A DNA stretch of 64,000 nucleotides from Methanocellales archaeon (GCA_028715985.1 JAQUQR010000003.1:45890-109889); one strand, 5' to 3'. Positions 28,088-37,070 are shown, numbered from the stretch's first letter. Numbers and translations: made by a program. The notes: generated by a model not told the origin, from the sequence alone.

Positions 28088-28318
28088 AGTATCGGATTGG
28101 GGCGGGGCGATAACAGAGAAGATTCTCAGTGCTCTTTTATTTATTAGCAAGCATACAATTTTTTGACCTATATCTTATCGAGTATGACGATATATCTGCA
28201 AAAAATATGGGGCAAATACTGTGAGACTGAGGTTGATCGTAAGTATTGCAATTAAAAGTGATCCCACATTCTTGCAGTTGATTAAGTTATTTGGCATATG
28301 ATTCGTCTTTTTACCATT

Positions 28319-28476
28319 CGCTTAACGCCCGGCGGACATACGAAGTCCTTGAACGTTAAACGAAACCTTGATTTTGATTTTGAGGCTTTAACTCTTTTTC
28401 CAAAGAATCAATAATCATGGTTTCTTAGTGAGAAGATTTGGGTAGAGCGAAGCGAGCCGTATGTCACTGTTAAGCG
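28319..28476 (-). repeat. Large imperfect inverted repeat, attC-like recombination site candidate
   Basis: Three nested complementary blocks are visible. CGCTTAAC (28319-28326) pairs with GTTAAGCG (28469-28476). GACATACG (28335-28342) pairs with CGTATGTC (28458-28465). GAAACC plus a following imperfect TGATT-rich arm (28362-28379) pairs with the arm ending in GGTTTC (28406-28424). Together they form one long interrupted hairpin. The outer boxes fit the integron attC consensus RYYYAAC and GTTRRRY, the second pair would be the L boxes, and the middle a variable loop. It starts 59 bases after the stop of the minus-strand protease gene, where a cassette attC belongs. The R-L spacers (three and eight bases) and the total length are atypical. 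A smaller hairpin (GGAC/GTCC) sits inside the left arm. Confidence 0.45.
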
Positions 28477-28534
28477 CCCCCGACATCTCGAAGGGGCTGA
28501 TGACTGAAAGGAGTTAAGAGTTTTTGGAATCTAA

Positions 28535-29317
28535 TTATTTAATGTATTTTCTTAATTCATTTTCAATGTTTTTCAATGATATACTAATACCGTAAAGAGA
28601 TGGTATCATAATGCTGAGGTTTTGTTGTGGAATATAAACTGGTTGAAATTTTGTGCAAACAGAAATTACGCAGCCAGTTCCCTCCTCAACCACTGGACTG
28701 CCACTACTCCCATAATTCAATGCTTTATCAAGGACGTAATGCTTTGGAAAAGGGCGTCCTCCAAATATAGGGCCAATTACTTCGTAATGGGATGATATTA
28801 TCATCGAGGTAATCCGTGGAGAATAGAAATGGAATCCAAACATTGAGTTAGAATTACCTTCAATCTTAATTTTAGATAATGGATAACCAAAACTGTAAAC
28901 CTTCGACCCTTCTTTAATTATGTTAAAATTAATATCTAAATACTCAATTTGTTCATCAGACGCTAAAACATCCTTTTCTTTTTTATTCTTATTAATATCC
29001 GCTTTTAACAATACTAAATCAAATTCGGGCCACTCTTTTATGATTTCAATAAAATAAATCGTAATTCGGGGGATGCATTTGGTTAACGTAATATCTTTTC
29101 CTTCATATAACTCAGAATATCCTGATGTGGTGATAATAGGATTTCCTTTTGGATTTCTCTTTTCAATTACATGTCTCGCAGTAATAAAATATCCCTCAGA
29201 GGAAATGAAAAATCCAGTTCCCATAGGTGTTGGGAATCCCTTGGTTTTAGGATCGGGGTTAGGTGCAATAACTGCATAAGTAGAATTCTTAGTTCTTGAT
29301 AAAGTCTTAGTTATCAC
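28535..29317 (-). CDS. Trypsin-like (S1/HtrA-type) serine protease, cytoplasmic
   Basis: The 260-residue protein keeps a full chymotrypsin-fold triad: H49 in FITARHV, D100 in EFDLVLLKAD and S207 in GSSGSPVV. It has no signal peptide, PDZ domain or membrane anchor, so it probably works inside the cell. Single-domain trypsin-like peptidases of this sort are often found in bacterial defence and mobile loci. The gene is far more AT-rich than argF and pgk on either side. It is bracketed by identical CGCTTAAC boxes with the attC-like hairpin behind its stop. Confidence 0.8.
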   Translation of the reverse strand: MITKTLSRTKNSTYAVIAPNPDPKTKGFPTPMGTGFFISSEGYFITARHVIEKRNPKGNPIITTSGYSELYEGKDITLTKCIPRITIYFIEIIKEWPEFDLVLLKADINKNKKEKDVLASDEQIEYLDINFNIIKEGSKVYSFGYPLSKIKIEGNSNSMFGFHFYSPRITSMIISSHYEVIGPIFGGRPFPKHYVLDKALNYGSSGSPVVEEGTGCVISVCTKFQPVYIPQQNLSIMIPSLYGISISLKNIENELRKYIK

Positions 29318-29373
29318 AGTTGAATAAATTGATTATTATCGTATTAATCCTTGTGTTCGACTCCAAAATATTG

Positions 29374-29381
29374 CGCTTAAC
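29374..29381. repeat. Direct repeat box bounding the protease cassette
   Basis: CGCTTAAC here is identical to the outer box of the hairpin at 28319-28326. On the minus strand both read GTTAAGCG, so the protease gene lies between two direct copies of a GTTRRRY-type box, as expected if the unit inserted by recombination at this core. Confidence 0.4.
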
Positions 29382-29612
29382 TATTTATATGCAAAATTCT
29401 CTCCTTATAAAAGATTCTTACCTAGTTTAAAACTAAACTTGTTTTAATTTGACCATCGGCTTGACCATCAGAATTTAACCTTTGGGGGTAGTGATTACCT
29501 CCTCATATAACCAAAGGCTGCAAGTAAAGGCAAACCACGGTATACAAAAGGATAATAAATAAAAAGCCAAGCTAACCGAAGATTTGGCTGAGCCCTCATG
29601 CACTCTTTTATT
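29382..29612. other. Intergenic region between protease and DUF5661 genes
   Basis: No gene is supported. The stretch is AT-rich with TATA-like runs near 29383-29400 and a more mixed segment near 29460-29560 that I cannot assign. Confidence 0.4.
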
Positions 29613-29888
29613 TTATTTTTTACCTGCCCAGTATTCTTCTGCCTCTTCTTCCATCTCATCGAGTCTGGTGTAGTAATCCGAGAATTCGTTTAGGTGCGCA
29701 AGTGCTATTTTCCCTGTCATCATCGGATCATCGTTAGTGACATTGGTTTTTGGATCCACCAATCCATGCTCCAGTTCTACGTCCATCCCTCTTCTAAATT
29801 GCTCCACATCGAACTCGGTCCAGTCAATCCCTAACGCTTCACCGACTCTCTTGGCTTCCTTGGCAGTGAAATGTTTTTCACTCTCCAT
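29613..29888 (-). CDS. DUF5661-like small protein
   Basis: This 91-residue acidic protein has the segment RRGMDVELEHGLVDP followed by NDDPMMTGKIALAHLNEF, which I recognise as the DUF5661 pattern found in archaea and bacteria near stress genes. Function is unknown. The C-terminus is an acidic helix. It lies 16 bases downstream of tRNA-Thr on the same strand. Confidence 0.7.
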   Translation of the reverse strand: MESEKHFTAKEAKRVGEALGIDWTEFDVEQFRRGMDVELEHGLVDPKTNVTNDDPMMTGKIALAHLNEFSDYYTRLDEMEEEAEEYWAGKK

Positions 29889-29904
29889 TTTATTACAACC
29901 CCAG

Positions 29905-29994
29905 AGCCCCGGGCGAGATTTGAACTCGCGACCTAGTGATGTCTTGCAATTTTGTTACAAGTCACTCGCTCTAGCCAGACTGAGCCACCGAGGC
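29905..29994 (-). tRNA. tRNA-Thr(TGT) with a 15-base intron at position 37/38
   Basis: The acceptor stem GCCTCGG pairs with CCGGGGC, with one G-T wobble. The anticodon stem AGTGA/TCACT and loop CTTGTAA give anticodon TGT. Fifteen extra bases follow position 37. Intron CAAG can pair with CTTG of the anticodon, giving the normal bulge-helix-bulge. The T-loop is TTCAAAT. Confidence 0.92.
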
Positions 29995-30045
29995 GCTCTC
30001 TTTAATTATTGTTTTTATTTTTATTGGCGATATCCAGCATAAACG

Positions 30046-31290
30046 TTACCGCTTGGACCCAAATTTTTTTGCTGCACTCTTTAGTGCCATCACTCCGGGC
30101 AACTCCTTTCCTGCAAGCACATTGAGGCAAGCATTTCCTCCAGTGCTCACATGTGTGACTTTTCTTTCAAGCCCAGCCTTTTGCACAGCAGCCCCTGTAT
30201 GCCCACCCCCAACGATAGAAAACCCTGCTTTAGTGATGGCTTTCATCATCTCCAATGTTCCTAGGGCAAAATTCTCCTTCTCGAACACTCCTGCAGGACC
30301 ATGCAAGATTGCCATCTTTGCATCCTTGATTTCATCCTGGAATTTCACAATAGTCTCAAGCCCTATATCCCAGATTGGATATTCAGCAGGTAACTTCTCT
30401 ATTGGGACATCAACTCGTTCGCCATTTTTACCCAGAGCCACATCCTTGGGAAGCTCTATCCTATCTCCAAACTTTTGAAGCAATATCTTTGCCTTGGGAA
30501 TCTCATCCGAATATCCTTCTTTCTCGATGTATTGTAGGCTCGGAGCGCCTATATCCACTCCTGATGCGGCTAGGAATATATTTGCTGCAACGCCGGTTAA
30601 AAAGATTTTGTCAGCGCCATCCCTTGATAGGATGTTTTCGATGACATCGAGCGTGTCATGTGCCTTCGCTCCACCGAGCACGAATATGCACGGATGATCA
30701 GCACAGGCGAGGACCTTGTTCAGCACATCTAATTCTTTTTCCATCAACTTGCCCGCTCCAGACGGCAGCACTTCTGTAAATCCCACTAGAGATGCATGTG
30801 ATCTATGAACAGATGCAAATGCATCGTTGAAGAACAAATCGAAATGGGGCGCAAGTCCTCTCACAAGATGCGTTTTGGCATGCTCTTCTGAACTCCTTTC
30901 CACTCTCTCTTCTGAGTAGAACCTCACATTCTCCAGAAGAAGAATATCTCCAACCTTCATATCTTCTATGGCTTTTTGAGCACAGGCACCAAAGATATCA
31001 TCTACGTAGGTTACCTTTTGCCGCAAAACCACTCCGAGCATTTTTGCATGCGGCTCCATTGTGGTAAAGTCCTTTTTCCCAGGCCTGCTTTGATGTGAAA
31101 GCAAAACGGTCCTTGACCTCTCTAATCTCTTCAATGTATCTGCATGGCTCCAAAATTTTTCCTCGCTAAGTATGCTCCCGGTGCTGGGATCAATTGGTGA
31201 ATTCAAGTCCAATCTGACTAAAACCGTTTTGTTAGATAGGTTGAAGTCATCCATGGTAAGATAGTCTCTTTTCACATCTGCCAAGTACAT
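30046..31290 (-). CDS. pgk: Phosphoglycerate kinase
   Basis: This protein of about 414 residues has the PGK N-terminal motif KTVLVRLDLNSPIDP, SHQSRPGKKDF near 67-77 and a C-terminal IVGGGHTGAAVQK that forms the nucleotide-binding loop. It interconverts 1,3-bisphosphoglycerate and 3-phosphoglycerate. ATG 31290 is chosen because GGAGTG lies upstream and the protein then has the usual archaeal length. An open frame extends 27 codons further but is not supported. It is divergent from the Lrp-type regulator. Confidence 0.94.
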   Translation of the reverse strand: MYLADVKRDYLTMDDFNLSNKTVLVRLDLNSPIDPSTGSILSEEKFWSHADTLKRLERSRTVLLSHQSRPGKKDFTTMEPHAKMLGVVLRQKVTYVDDIFGACAQKAIEDMKVGDILLLENVRFYSEERVERSSEEHAKTHLVRGLAPHFDLFFNDAFASVHRSHASLVGFTEVLPSGAGKLMEKELDVLNKVLACADHPCIFVLGGAKAHDTLDVIENILSRDGADKIFLTGVAANIFLAASGVDIGAPSLQYIEKEGYSDEIPKAKILLQKFGDRIELPKDVALGKNGERVDVPIEKLPAEYPIWDIGLETIVKFQDEIKDAKMAILHGPAGVFEKENFALGTLEMMKAITKAGFSIVGGGHTGAAVQKAGLERKVTHVSTGGNACLNVLAGKELPGVMALKSAAKKFGSKR

Positions 31291-31390
31291 CCCTCTACAC
31301 TCCAGATAGCATTCAAGATATAATAAATATTCATTCGCTTGCTTAAGGTTAATTAATGTTATATCTATCAAGAACTTATTTTAGTATATT

Positions 31391-31870
31391 ATGAAGGAAA
31401 TACTCGAAATACTGGAGAATGATGCAAGGATAAGTACTGGCGAGATTGCTGCGCTAACAAAAATTCCCGAGCACAAAGTCAGGGAGATGATCGCCGAGGC
31501 TGAGAAAAAGGGGATCATCAGGAAATACAAAACAGTGATCGACTGGGACAAGGTGGAGGCGGAACACGTTTATGCCATCATAGAGGTGAAGGTCACCTCT
31601 GAGCGAGAAGTTGGCTACGATTCCATAGCAGAACGCATTGCAAGATTCCCAGAGGTCGTTTCAGTCCGTCTGGTCTCTGGAGATCACGATTTGTCTTTGC
31701 TGGTGAGAGGCAAGACGATGAAGGAAGTTGCATTCTTCATCGCCGAGAAGGTGGCACCACTGGATCGGGTGCAGGGTACCGTCACTCATTTCATACTTAA
31801 AACCTACAAGCAAGATGGCGATATTTTATTAGAAAAAGAGGAATCCAAGAGGTTGGCGATAACACCATGA
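31391..31870 (+). CDS. Lrp/AsnC family transcriptional regulator
   Basis: This 159-residue regulator has an N-terminal winged helix (about 1-50, ARISTGEIAALTKIPEHKV) and a RAM ligand-binding domain (about 62-140, VSVRLVSGDHDLSLLVRG). Its ATGA overlap with the next aminotransferase gene suggests that it senses an amino acid handled by that enzyme and controls its own operon. It might also act on the divergent pgk promoter, about 100 bases away. Confidence 0.9.
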   Translation: MKEILEILENDARISTGEIAALTKIPEHKVREMIAEAEKKGIIRKYKTVIDWDKVEAEHVYAIIEVKVTSEREVGYDSIAERIARFPEVVSVRLVSGDHDLSLLVRGKTMKEVAFFIAEKVAPLDRVQGTVTHFILKTYKQDGDILLEKEESKRLAITP

Positions 31871-33009
31871 TCGCAGATAAGGTAAAGCGCATCCCACCAT
31901 CTGGCATTCGGAAATACTTTGAGATGACCCTGGGGATGGAGGATATCATCTCATTGGGCGTCGGCGAGCCTGATTTTGTCACTCCCTGGTCCATCAGAGA
32001 GGCATGTATCTATGCCTTGGAAAAAGGGTACACCTCCTACACATCCAACTGGGGCTTACTTGAGCTGAGAAACGAGATATCCCGCTGCATCGCTTCAGAT
32101 TATGAAGTACAATACAGCCCCGAGGACCAGATTATCGTGACCACAGGTGTAAGCGAAGCTTCCGATCTTGCGATACGGGCAATAGTAAACCCCGGCGACG
32201 AAGTCATCATTGTGGAGCCCTGCTATGTCTCCTACAAACCCTGCGTAATCCTTGCCGGCGGAAAACCCGTGATGGTGTCGACAGACAGGTGCAATGATTT
32301 CAAGGTAATTCCTGAGCAGATAGGGGCTAAAATAACGAAAAAGACAAAGGCAATAATCCTGTCCTACCCAAACAACCCGACTGGTGCAATAATGGGGAAG
32401 AAAGACCTGGAAGGAATAGCGGACATAGTGAAGGATCATGACCTATTTGTGATATCTGATGAAGTGTATGACAAGCTCACATACGATGGGACCCATACCT
32501 GCTTTTCCTCTCTGGATGGCATGTATGACAAAACGATTTTGCTCAACGGTTTCTCCAAGGCCTATGCGATGACCGGTTGGCGGCTCGGCTATGCGGCTTC
32601 TAACCCGGAAGTCATAGCTGCAATGCTGAAAATTCATCAGTATACGATGCTCTGCGCTCCGATCACGGCACAGATGGCTGCCATCGAGGCCTTAAGAAAC
32701 TGCAGGGAGGAGATGCTTTCCATGGTCAGGGAGTATGACAGGCGAAGAAGGCTGATCGTCAAGGGACTGAACGATCTTGGCTTGGACTGCTTTGAGCCGA
32801 AAGGCGCATTCTACGCTTTCCCGTCGGTGGAGAGCACTGGCATGACCTCAGAGGTTTTTGCGGAAAAGCTCCTCAAAGAGCAAAAAGTGGCGGTTGTGCC
32901 TGGGGATGTGTTTGGAGACTCCGGGGAAGGCTTTATTAGGTGTGCATATGCCGTATCGCGAAAAGAAATAAAAGAGGCGCTGGAGAGGATTGGGGAGTTT
33001 TTAAAATAG
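31867..33009 (+). CDS. Class I/II PLP aminotransferase
   Basis: This 380-residue fold-type I aminotransferase of the aspartate/aromatic group has SYPNNPTGAI at about 161-170, SDEVYDKL at about 198-205 and the PLP lysine in NGFSKAYAMTGWRLGY (about 226-241). The C-terminal arginine segment GFIRCAYA binds the substrate carboxylate. The exact amino donor cannot be told. It is coupled by a four-base overlap to the Lrp-type regulator. Confidence 0.92.
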   Translation: MIADKVKRIPPSGIRKYFEMTLGMEDIISLGVGEPDFVTPWSIREACIYALEKGYTSYTSNWGLLELRNEISRCIASDYEVQYSPEDQIIVTTGVSEASDLAIRAIVNPGDEVIIVEPCYVSYKPCVILAGGKPVMVSTDRCNDFKVIPEQIGAKITKKTKAIILSYPNNPTGAIMGKKDLEGIADIVKDHDLFVISDEVYDKLTYDGTHTCFSSLDGMYDKTILLNGFSKAYAMTGWRLGYAASNPEVIAAMLKIHQYTMLCAPITAQMAAIEALRNCREEMLSMVREYDRRRRLIVKGLNDLGLDCFEPKGAFYAFPSVESTGMTSEVFAEKLLKEQKVAVVPGDVFGDSGEGFIRCAYAVSRKEIKEALERIGEFLK

Positions 33010-33147
33010 CGGGCGCTTTCATTTCGTGGCTTTTATTGTTAGTTTTTGACAAGTTATATCCAAGGAGGTTTATTTAAGGGGTTGGGGATACAAGGAATAG
33101 TGTCGGATAATTGAGGTATATCAACGGTCCAGTTAAGCCTGAGTTTC

Positions 33148-33285
33148 ATGCGGAACAGCAAGCTTTTTTCTAACCATTATTTGAACAATCTTGTACAACG
33201 AAATCGTGAGTGGAGAGAGGATGAGGCGTCAGAACGTGCTTTTAATCGGATAAAGGAGATTTATAATGAGAAACGAGCAAATTAG
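33148..33285 (+). pseudogene. N-terminal remnant of a type IIG restriction-modification gene
   Basis: A 45-codon open frame encodes a segment starting MRNSKLFSNHYL and continuing through REWREDEA and FNRIKEIYNE. This resembles the start of Eco57I-class methylases, where LFSxxYL and an acidic helix precede the nuclease/methylase core. It ends at a TAG inside the next gene. The matching C-terminal remnant lies 1.3 kb downstream. Confidence 0.45.
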
Positions 33286-34483
33286 AGTAAATACCGAGGA
33301 AGAACATAAAGAACTCCTTGATGACGTTTTTAGCGGTCTAGAATTATCTGAGAAGTTATCTTCCAAGATTCGGTTTGGAGAGGTTTCTTATTCGTATGAA
33401 AGTGATCTTATTGATATATTTCATGAACAATTAAAGATGTTCCATTCTATTGTATGTTTAACCTTAAAAGGAAATTACACAGAAGGATTTATACTTACTA
33501 GGTCTGTATTCGAGAGTTATTTCACATTTTTGCTCATGCTTAAGGGCACAAAATATAAAATTTCATATAAGATAAAAACAAGCACAGAAAAAAATAAGAA
33601 AGACATTTACGATAAGTTTGTAGAAGATATTAAAGGGGCTCAAGCAAGAGGTGAAAAACTACATATACTAGATATAAAGCCATCGGGCAACGATTACAAA
33701 TCAATTATTGTAACCTACGAAGGCATATTTGGGGTAGATAATAAAAGTAAACTCATCCCTGTTTATTACTTCGTGTTTATAGAATACGATCCTCAATCAG
33801 CTTTTATTAATGGAATTCCGCCGATTAGAGATGGCACCTATCTACCAGATATAGCTCAGAAAAGTCACGAACATTACAAAAGACTTTATCGAGATTTTAT
33901 TAAGTTTGATAAAGTCCGCGAAGCATTAAAACTTAACAACCTAATCAGTGTTGAAGAAGATAATGCTACTCAAGTCCACTATAATTTTTTAAGTAATTTT
34001 ACACACATAACGAACGAAGGACTGCACAAAATTTTTTGGCAAAGACGACGGAATATTGGATCTTATTCCGTCTCAATAATTGATAATTTAAGCGAACTTT
34101 ATTTCTATGATCACTACTTATCTGAACTCTGTCTACTTTATGTGTTAAAGATTAACCAATACTATCTTAGATCATTAGTAGACTATTTCGCGAATAGATA
34201 TGAAATTAAAGATTTAGCCAAATTTGAAGATTATTTTGCCAAACTCAACAGATATTATGATTATTTTTGGTTCATTTTTGAAAAGCATTGGAAGTACGAC
34301 GAATGGGATTATGAAACAATAAAGGCATCTCATCAACGTAAAGGAATAAAACCTGATGAGAAAATACCTTATTACAGAGATCCCTTACAACGATTAATAA
34401 ATCTACATCGGTCCACTATTGAAGGAACAACAGGTTTAGTTTACGAAAGCCCTTTTCCAAGAAAAAATGCGAAATTTGGCTGA
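33266..34483 (+). CDS. Uncharacterised DUF5677-like protein
   Basis: This 405-residue AT-rich gene has GGAG seven bases before its ATG. The segment CLTLKGNYTEGFILTRSVFE (about 69-88) and a later HYNFLSNFTH (about 248-257) fit the DUF5677 pattern of helical, possibly HEPN-related proteins. The C-terminal half is rich in Tyr, Phe and Trp helices. There is no signal peptide or clear transmembrane segment. It occupies the space where the body of a type IIG gene is missing, so it is probably an accessory or defence gene that replaced it. Confidence 0.6.
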   Translation: MRNEQIRVNTEEEHKELLDDVFSGLELSEKLSSKIRFGEVSYSYESDLIDIFHEQLKMFHSIVCLTLKGNYTEGFILTRSVFESYFTFLLMLKGTKYKISYKIKTSTEKNKKDIYDKFVEDIKGAQARGEKLHILDIKPSGNDYKSIIVTYEGIFGVDNKSKLIPVYYFVFIEYDPQSAFINGIPPIRDGTYLPDIAQKSHEHYKRLYRDFIKFDKVREALKLNNLISVEEDNATQVHYNFLSNFTHITNEGLHKIFWQRRRNIGSYSVSIIDNLSELYFYDHYLSELCLLYVLKINQYYLRSLVDYFANRYEIKDLAKFEDYFAKLNRYYDYFWFIFEKHWKYDEWDYETIKASHQRKGIKPDEKIPYYRDPLQRLINLHRSTIEGTTGLVYESPFPRKNAKFG

Positions 34484-34549
34484 GACTATAAGAACACTCG
34501 AAAGTTTCAGGAGATTTTAGTTTAAGTATTTCAAAGCTTAAACTGTTAA

Positions 34550-34645
34550 TTGACGTCCATTGGGAAGAAGGGTAAAGCTATTGATCAGATGTTTTATGAT
34601 TTATATGGCCTAACCGAAGAGGAAATCAAAATCGTTTCCGCATAA
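34550..34645 (+). pseudogene. C-terminal remnant of a type IIG restriction-modification gene
   Basis: The last 23 codons encode KAIDQMFYDLYGLTEEEIKI and end VSA-stop. The intact enzyme at 94-3249 ends with nearly the same residues (TIDQMVYELYSLTEEEIKIV). There is no start codon, and upstream frames are closed, so only the tail of a second copy survives. Confidence 0.75.
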
Positions 34646-34667
34646 ACCGATAGGTTAGCGCCCTAAC

Positions 34668-35570
34668 TCAAGCCAGCGCCCTTAAGAAATCACTTTCGGT
34701 GATTATTCCCACCAGTTTCCCTTCCTTTAGGACAGGCAGCGATCCCACCTCTTTTTTCATCATCATCTCTGCTGCGATGCCGATGTCGACATCAGGCCCT
34801 ATGGTGACGACGTCTGAGGTCATAAGCGTCTTGATCGGCAGGCTAAAAGCCTCGTCTACATGGCCGGTGATTAGTTCGTTGAATACCTCCCCGCCCCCGA
34901 GGAACTTGACGACATCAGTGGCATTTATCATCCCTAATAATATGTTATCCACGACTACCGGCAGTCTCCTGAATACGTTACTGACCATGACCTTGGTAGC
35001 CTCCTTTAAAGACATGTTTGGAGGTGCGGTTACCACGCTTTTACTCATGTATTCACTGACTGACTTCCCGGCCTTCTTCCCGGCGATCAGGCCCAAGAAG
35101 TCGCGCTCAGAGATTATGCCAACTATTTGGCTCTTAGGATTTACAATGGGCAATCCGCCGGTTTTATGCCTGATCATCGTGTTCAATGCATCCTTCAGGG
35201 ATTTATCCTCTGTCAGTGTTATCACATCGCTTTCCATTATCTCTCTGGCCTCGGCATTTATGGCAGCGAGCAGATTTCCACCGTATTTATTCTCTACCAG
35301 ATTATGTCGTACTCCTCCGCCAAAAAAATCGATCAGGTCCATGGATGTAACGATTCCTACGAGTCGGCGTGTTCCGGCATCTGCGATGGGTATTCTCCGA
35401 AAGCCGTAGGTTACCAGCGTTTTCACGATCCCCATGATCGTCATAGTAGGTGGAACGGTGACCACGTCCTTGGATGCGATCATCATCACATCTCCCGGGC
35501 GGGATGAAACTCGTGATTTGAACTCTACAGGCCCCCTATCAAATGGGGAGGAACCCTCACGTCCTCTCAT
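34668..35570 (-). CDS. Four-CBS-domain protein
   Basis: This 300-residue protein consists of four CBS domains in two Bateman pairs, seen as repeats of the type LPVL-x-LVGIITESDFL (C-terminus), LPIVNPKSQIVGIISERDF (about 145-163) and IPIADAGTRRLVGIVTSMDL (about 56-75). CBS pairs bind adenine nucleotides or SAM and usually regulate a partner. None is fused here. It overlaps the preceding CBS gene by four bases. The first 25 residues are low-complexity and charged. Confidence 0.9.
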   Translation of the reverse strand: MRGREGSSPFDRGPVEFKSRVSSRPGDVMMIASKDVVTVPPTMTIMGIVKTLVTYGFRRIPIADAGTRRLVGIVTSMDLIDFFGGGVRHNLVENKYGGNLLAAINAEAREIMESDVITLTEDKSLKDALNTMIRHKTGGLPIVNPKSQIVGIISERDFLGLIAGKKAGKSVSEYMSKSVVTAPPNMSLKEATKVMVSNVFRRLPVVVDNILLGMINATDVVKFLGGGEVFNELITGHVDEAFSLPIKTLMTSDVVTIGPDVDIGIAAEMMMKKEVGSLPVLKEGKLVGIITESDFLRALA

Positions 35571-36319
35571 CGTATCACCGCTTCCGTCAAGTCGTATCTA
35601 TCGACTATGCCAACCAATTTGCCATTTTTTTCAACCGGCAATCTGCCTATGTCATGTTTCATCATCATTAATGCAGCCTCTTTTATTGTAGCATCGGGAT
35701 CAACCGAGTATATCTGGGTGCTCATCATCTTTTCTACCGGGGGGGACTCCTTACCGCTCCTGGCACAACCAGCTCTGATTATGTCTTGGCGAGTGATCAT
35801 ACCTACGATCTCTCTCTTGCTTTTGATTACAGGAAATCCAGAATATCCCAGCTCAATTATGTTTGCCCATACCTTTGATACCGGGTCTTTAAGGGAAAAA
35901 GCTTTGACTTTGGAGGTCATTATTTCCTTTACCTCTTTGTTAGGAACCTTATCGAGATCTATATTTTTAAATATGTCCACCATGCTGACCATCCCCAACA
36001 ATTCCCTGTCTTGTGAGGACCTGACTACGGGCAGTCCGCCCATCTTGACGTTTACCATCGTCATTGCGACGTCTCTTATGTCACATAAAGGTGTAACTAT
36101 CGGGCACTCTCGGGTAAATCCTTTGACGGTCACATTTGACTTGGTGGATGTAATTTTTAGAACCTCCTCTTCCGTGATAATTCCAGTGACTTTACGAGCG
36201 TTATCAACTACCGGCAAACTCCTGAAGTGCGAATCTCGGATCAATTGACGCGCTCTGGTCATGAACTCATCATCTTTGACAAATACGGGATTCTTAGACA
36301 TTATGCTTTGGACTTTCAT
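35567..36319 (-). CDS. Four-CBS-domain protein
   Basis: This 250-residue protein is also built of four CBS repeats (LPVVDNARKVTGIITEEEVL, then LPVVRSSQDRELLGMVSM, FPVIKSKREIVGMITRQDI and LPVEKNGKLVGIVDRYDL). It is soluble with no added effector domain. It is the middle gene of a three-gene CBS operon, 31 bases after the CBS/zinc-ribbon gene and overlapping the next by ATGA. The ligand is unknown. Confidence 0.9.
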   Translation of the reverse strand: MKVQSIMSKNPVFVKDDEFMTRARQLIRDSHFRSLPVVDNARKVTGIITEEEVLKITSTKSNVTVKGFTRECPIVTPLCDIRDVAMTMVNVKMGGLPVVRSSQDRELLGMVSMVDIFKNIDLDKVPNKEVKEIMTSKVKAFSLKDPVSKVWANIIELGYSGFPVIKSKREIVGMITRQDIIRAGCARSGKESPPVEKMMSTQIYSVDPDATIKEAALMMMKHDIGRLPVEKNGKLVGIVDRYDLTEAVIR

Positions 36320-36350
36320 GATTTTTAATCACTCCTACTCTACTACTAAA

Positions 36351-36902
36351 CTAAAACCCACTATCCTTACAGCTCTCACAGACCAGTGTTCCATTTACGA
36401 GCTCTAAAGACGCCGAAAAACCTCCACATCTTTCGCAAATACTTTGTGTTAACTTTTTACTTTCTTGAAATGAGACGTGTTCACGATTCATCTCGATGAT
36501 GTCTGAAAGGATATAGGTAAGCTCAGAAGAAACTGCAATCATGTCTGTATCGGTGACGATACCAACCAGTTTTCCATTTTCGATGACTGGCAGGCGTCTT
36601 ATGTTTAATCTGACCATTTTTCGTGCTGCTTCACTAATGCTTTCGTCGGGTTCAATGGTGATCAGCGGTTGAGTCATTATGTCTTTCAGAGTCATAGAAC
36701 TAGGCTTCACGTCCTTTGAGATTATTTTTAGCACAAGGTCTCGTTCGGTCACGACACCTATGGGATCCCCCTTCTCAGTCACGATCAGGCTACCAACATT
36801 TTGTTTTATCATTTTCTCTCCTGCTTCTGATGCCTTCGTATCCTTCTCAGCAGTAATCACCTCCCTTGTCATGATTTCCCGCACTGACATTTTTGTCTCC
36901 AT
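36351..36902 (-). CDS. CBS-pair protein with a C-terminal zinc ribbon
   Basis: Residues 1-125 hold two CBS domains (for example GDPIGVVTERDLVLKI and LPVIENGKLVGIVTDTDMI). Residues about 155-183 form a zinc ribbon with CERCGG and CESCKD. Such CBS-zinc-ribbon proteins are common in methanogen-related archaea and may bind nucleic acid in response to adenylates, though no function is proven. It is the first gene of the CBS operon and divergent from the Era-like GTPase gene across a TATA-rich spacer. Confidence 0.88.
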   Translation of the reverse strand: METKMSVREIMTREVITAEKDTKASEAGEKMIKQNVGSLIVTEKGDPIGVVTERDLVLKIISKDVKPSSMTLKDIMTQPLITIEPDESISEAARKMVRLNIRRLPVIENGKLVGIVTDTDMIAVSSELTYILSDIIEMNREHVSFQESKKLTQSICERCGGFSASLELVNGTLVCESCKDSGF

Positions 36903-37070
36903 TTCAACACGCCACCACGATAGATAATATATGTATGTATGGTATGGTTTATAAATATAAAAGGGTCACGACCACATCAAATAAATAGAAATATATATGA
37001 TATGTGGAGCATACTGTAGGTTTTTATGTATGGTTTATATATAATATAATCATATACAAGAGGGGATGAG

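Noticed and set aside
28477..28534. C/D-box RNA suggested by TGATGA and CTGA near 28498-28506
   Set aside because: The boxes nearly touch and no C'/D' pair or guide spacing is seen.
31291..31371. N-terminal extension of phosphoglycerate kinase
   Set aside because: The internal ATG has a GGAG site and gives the normal length.
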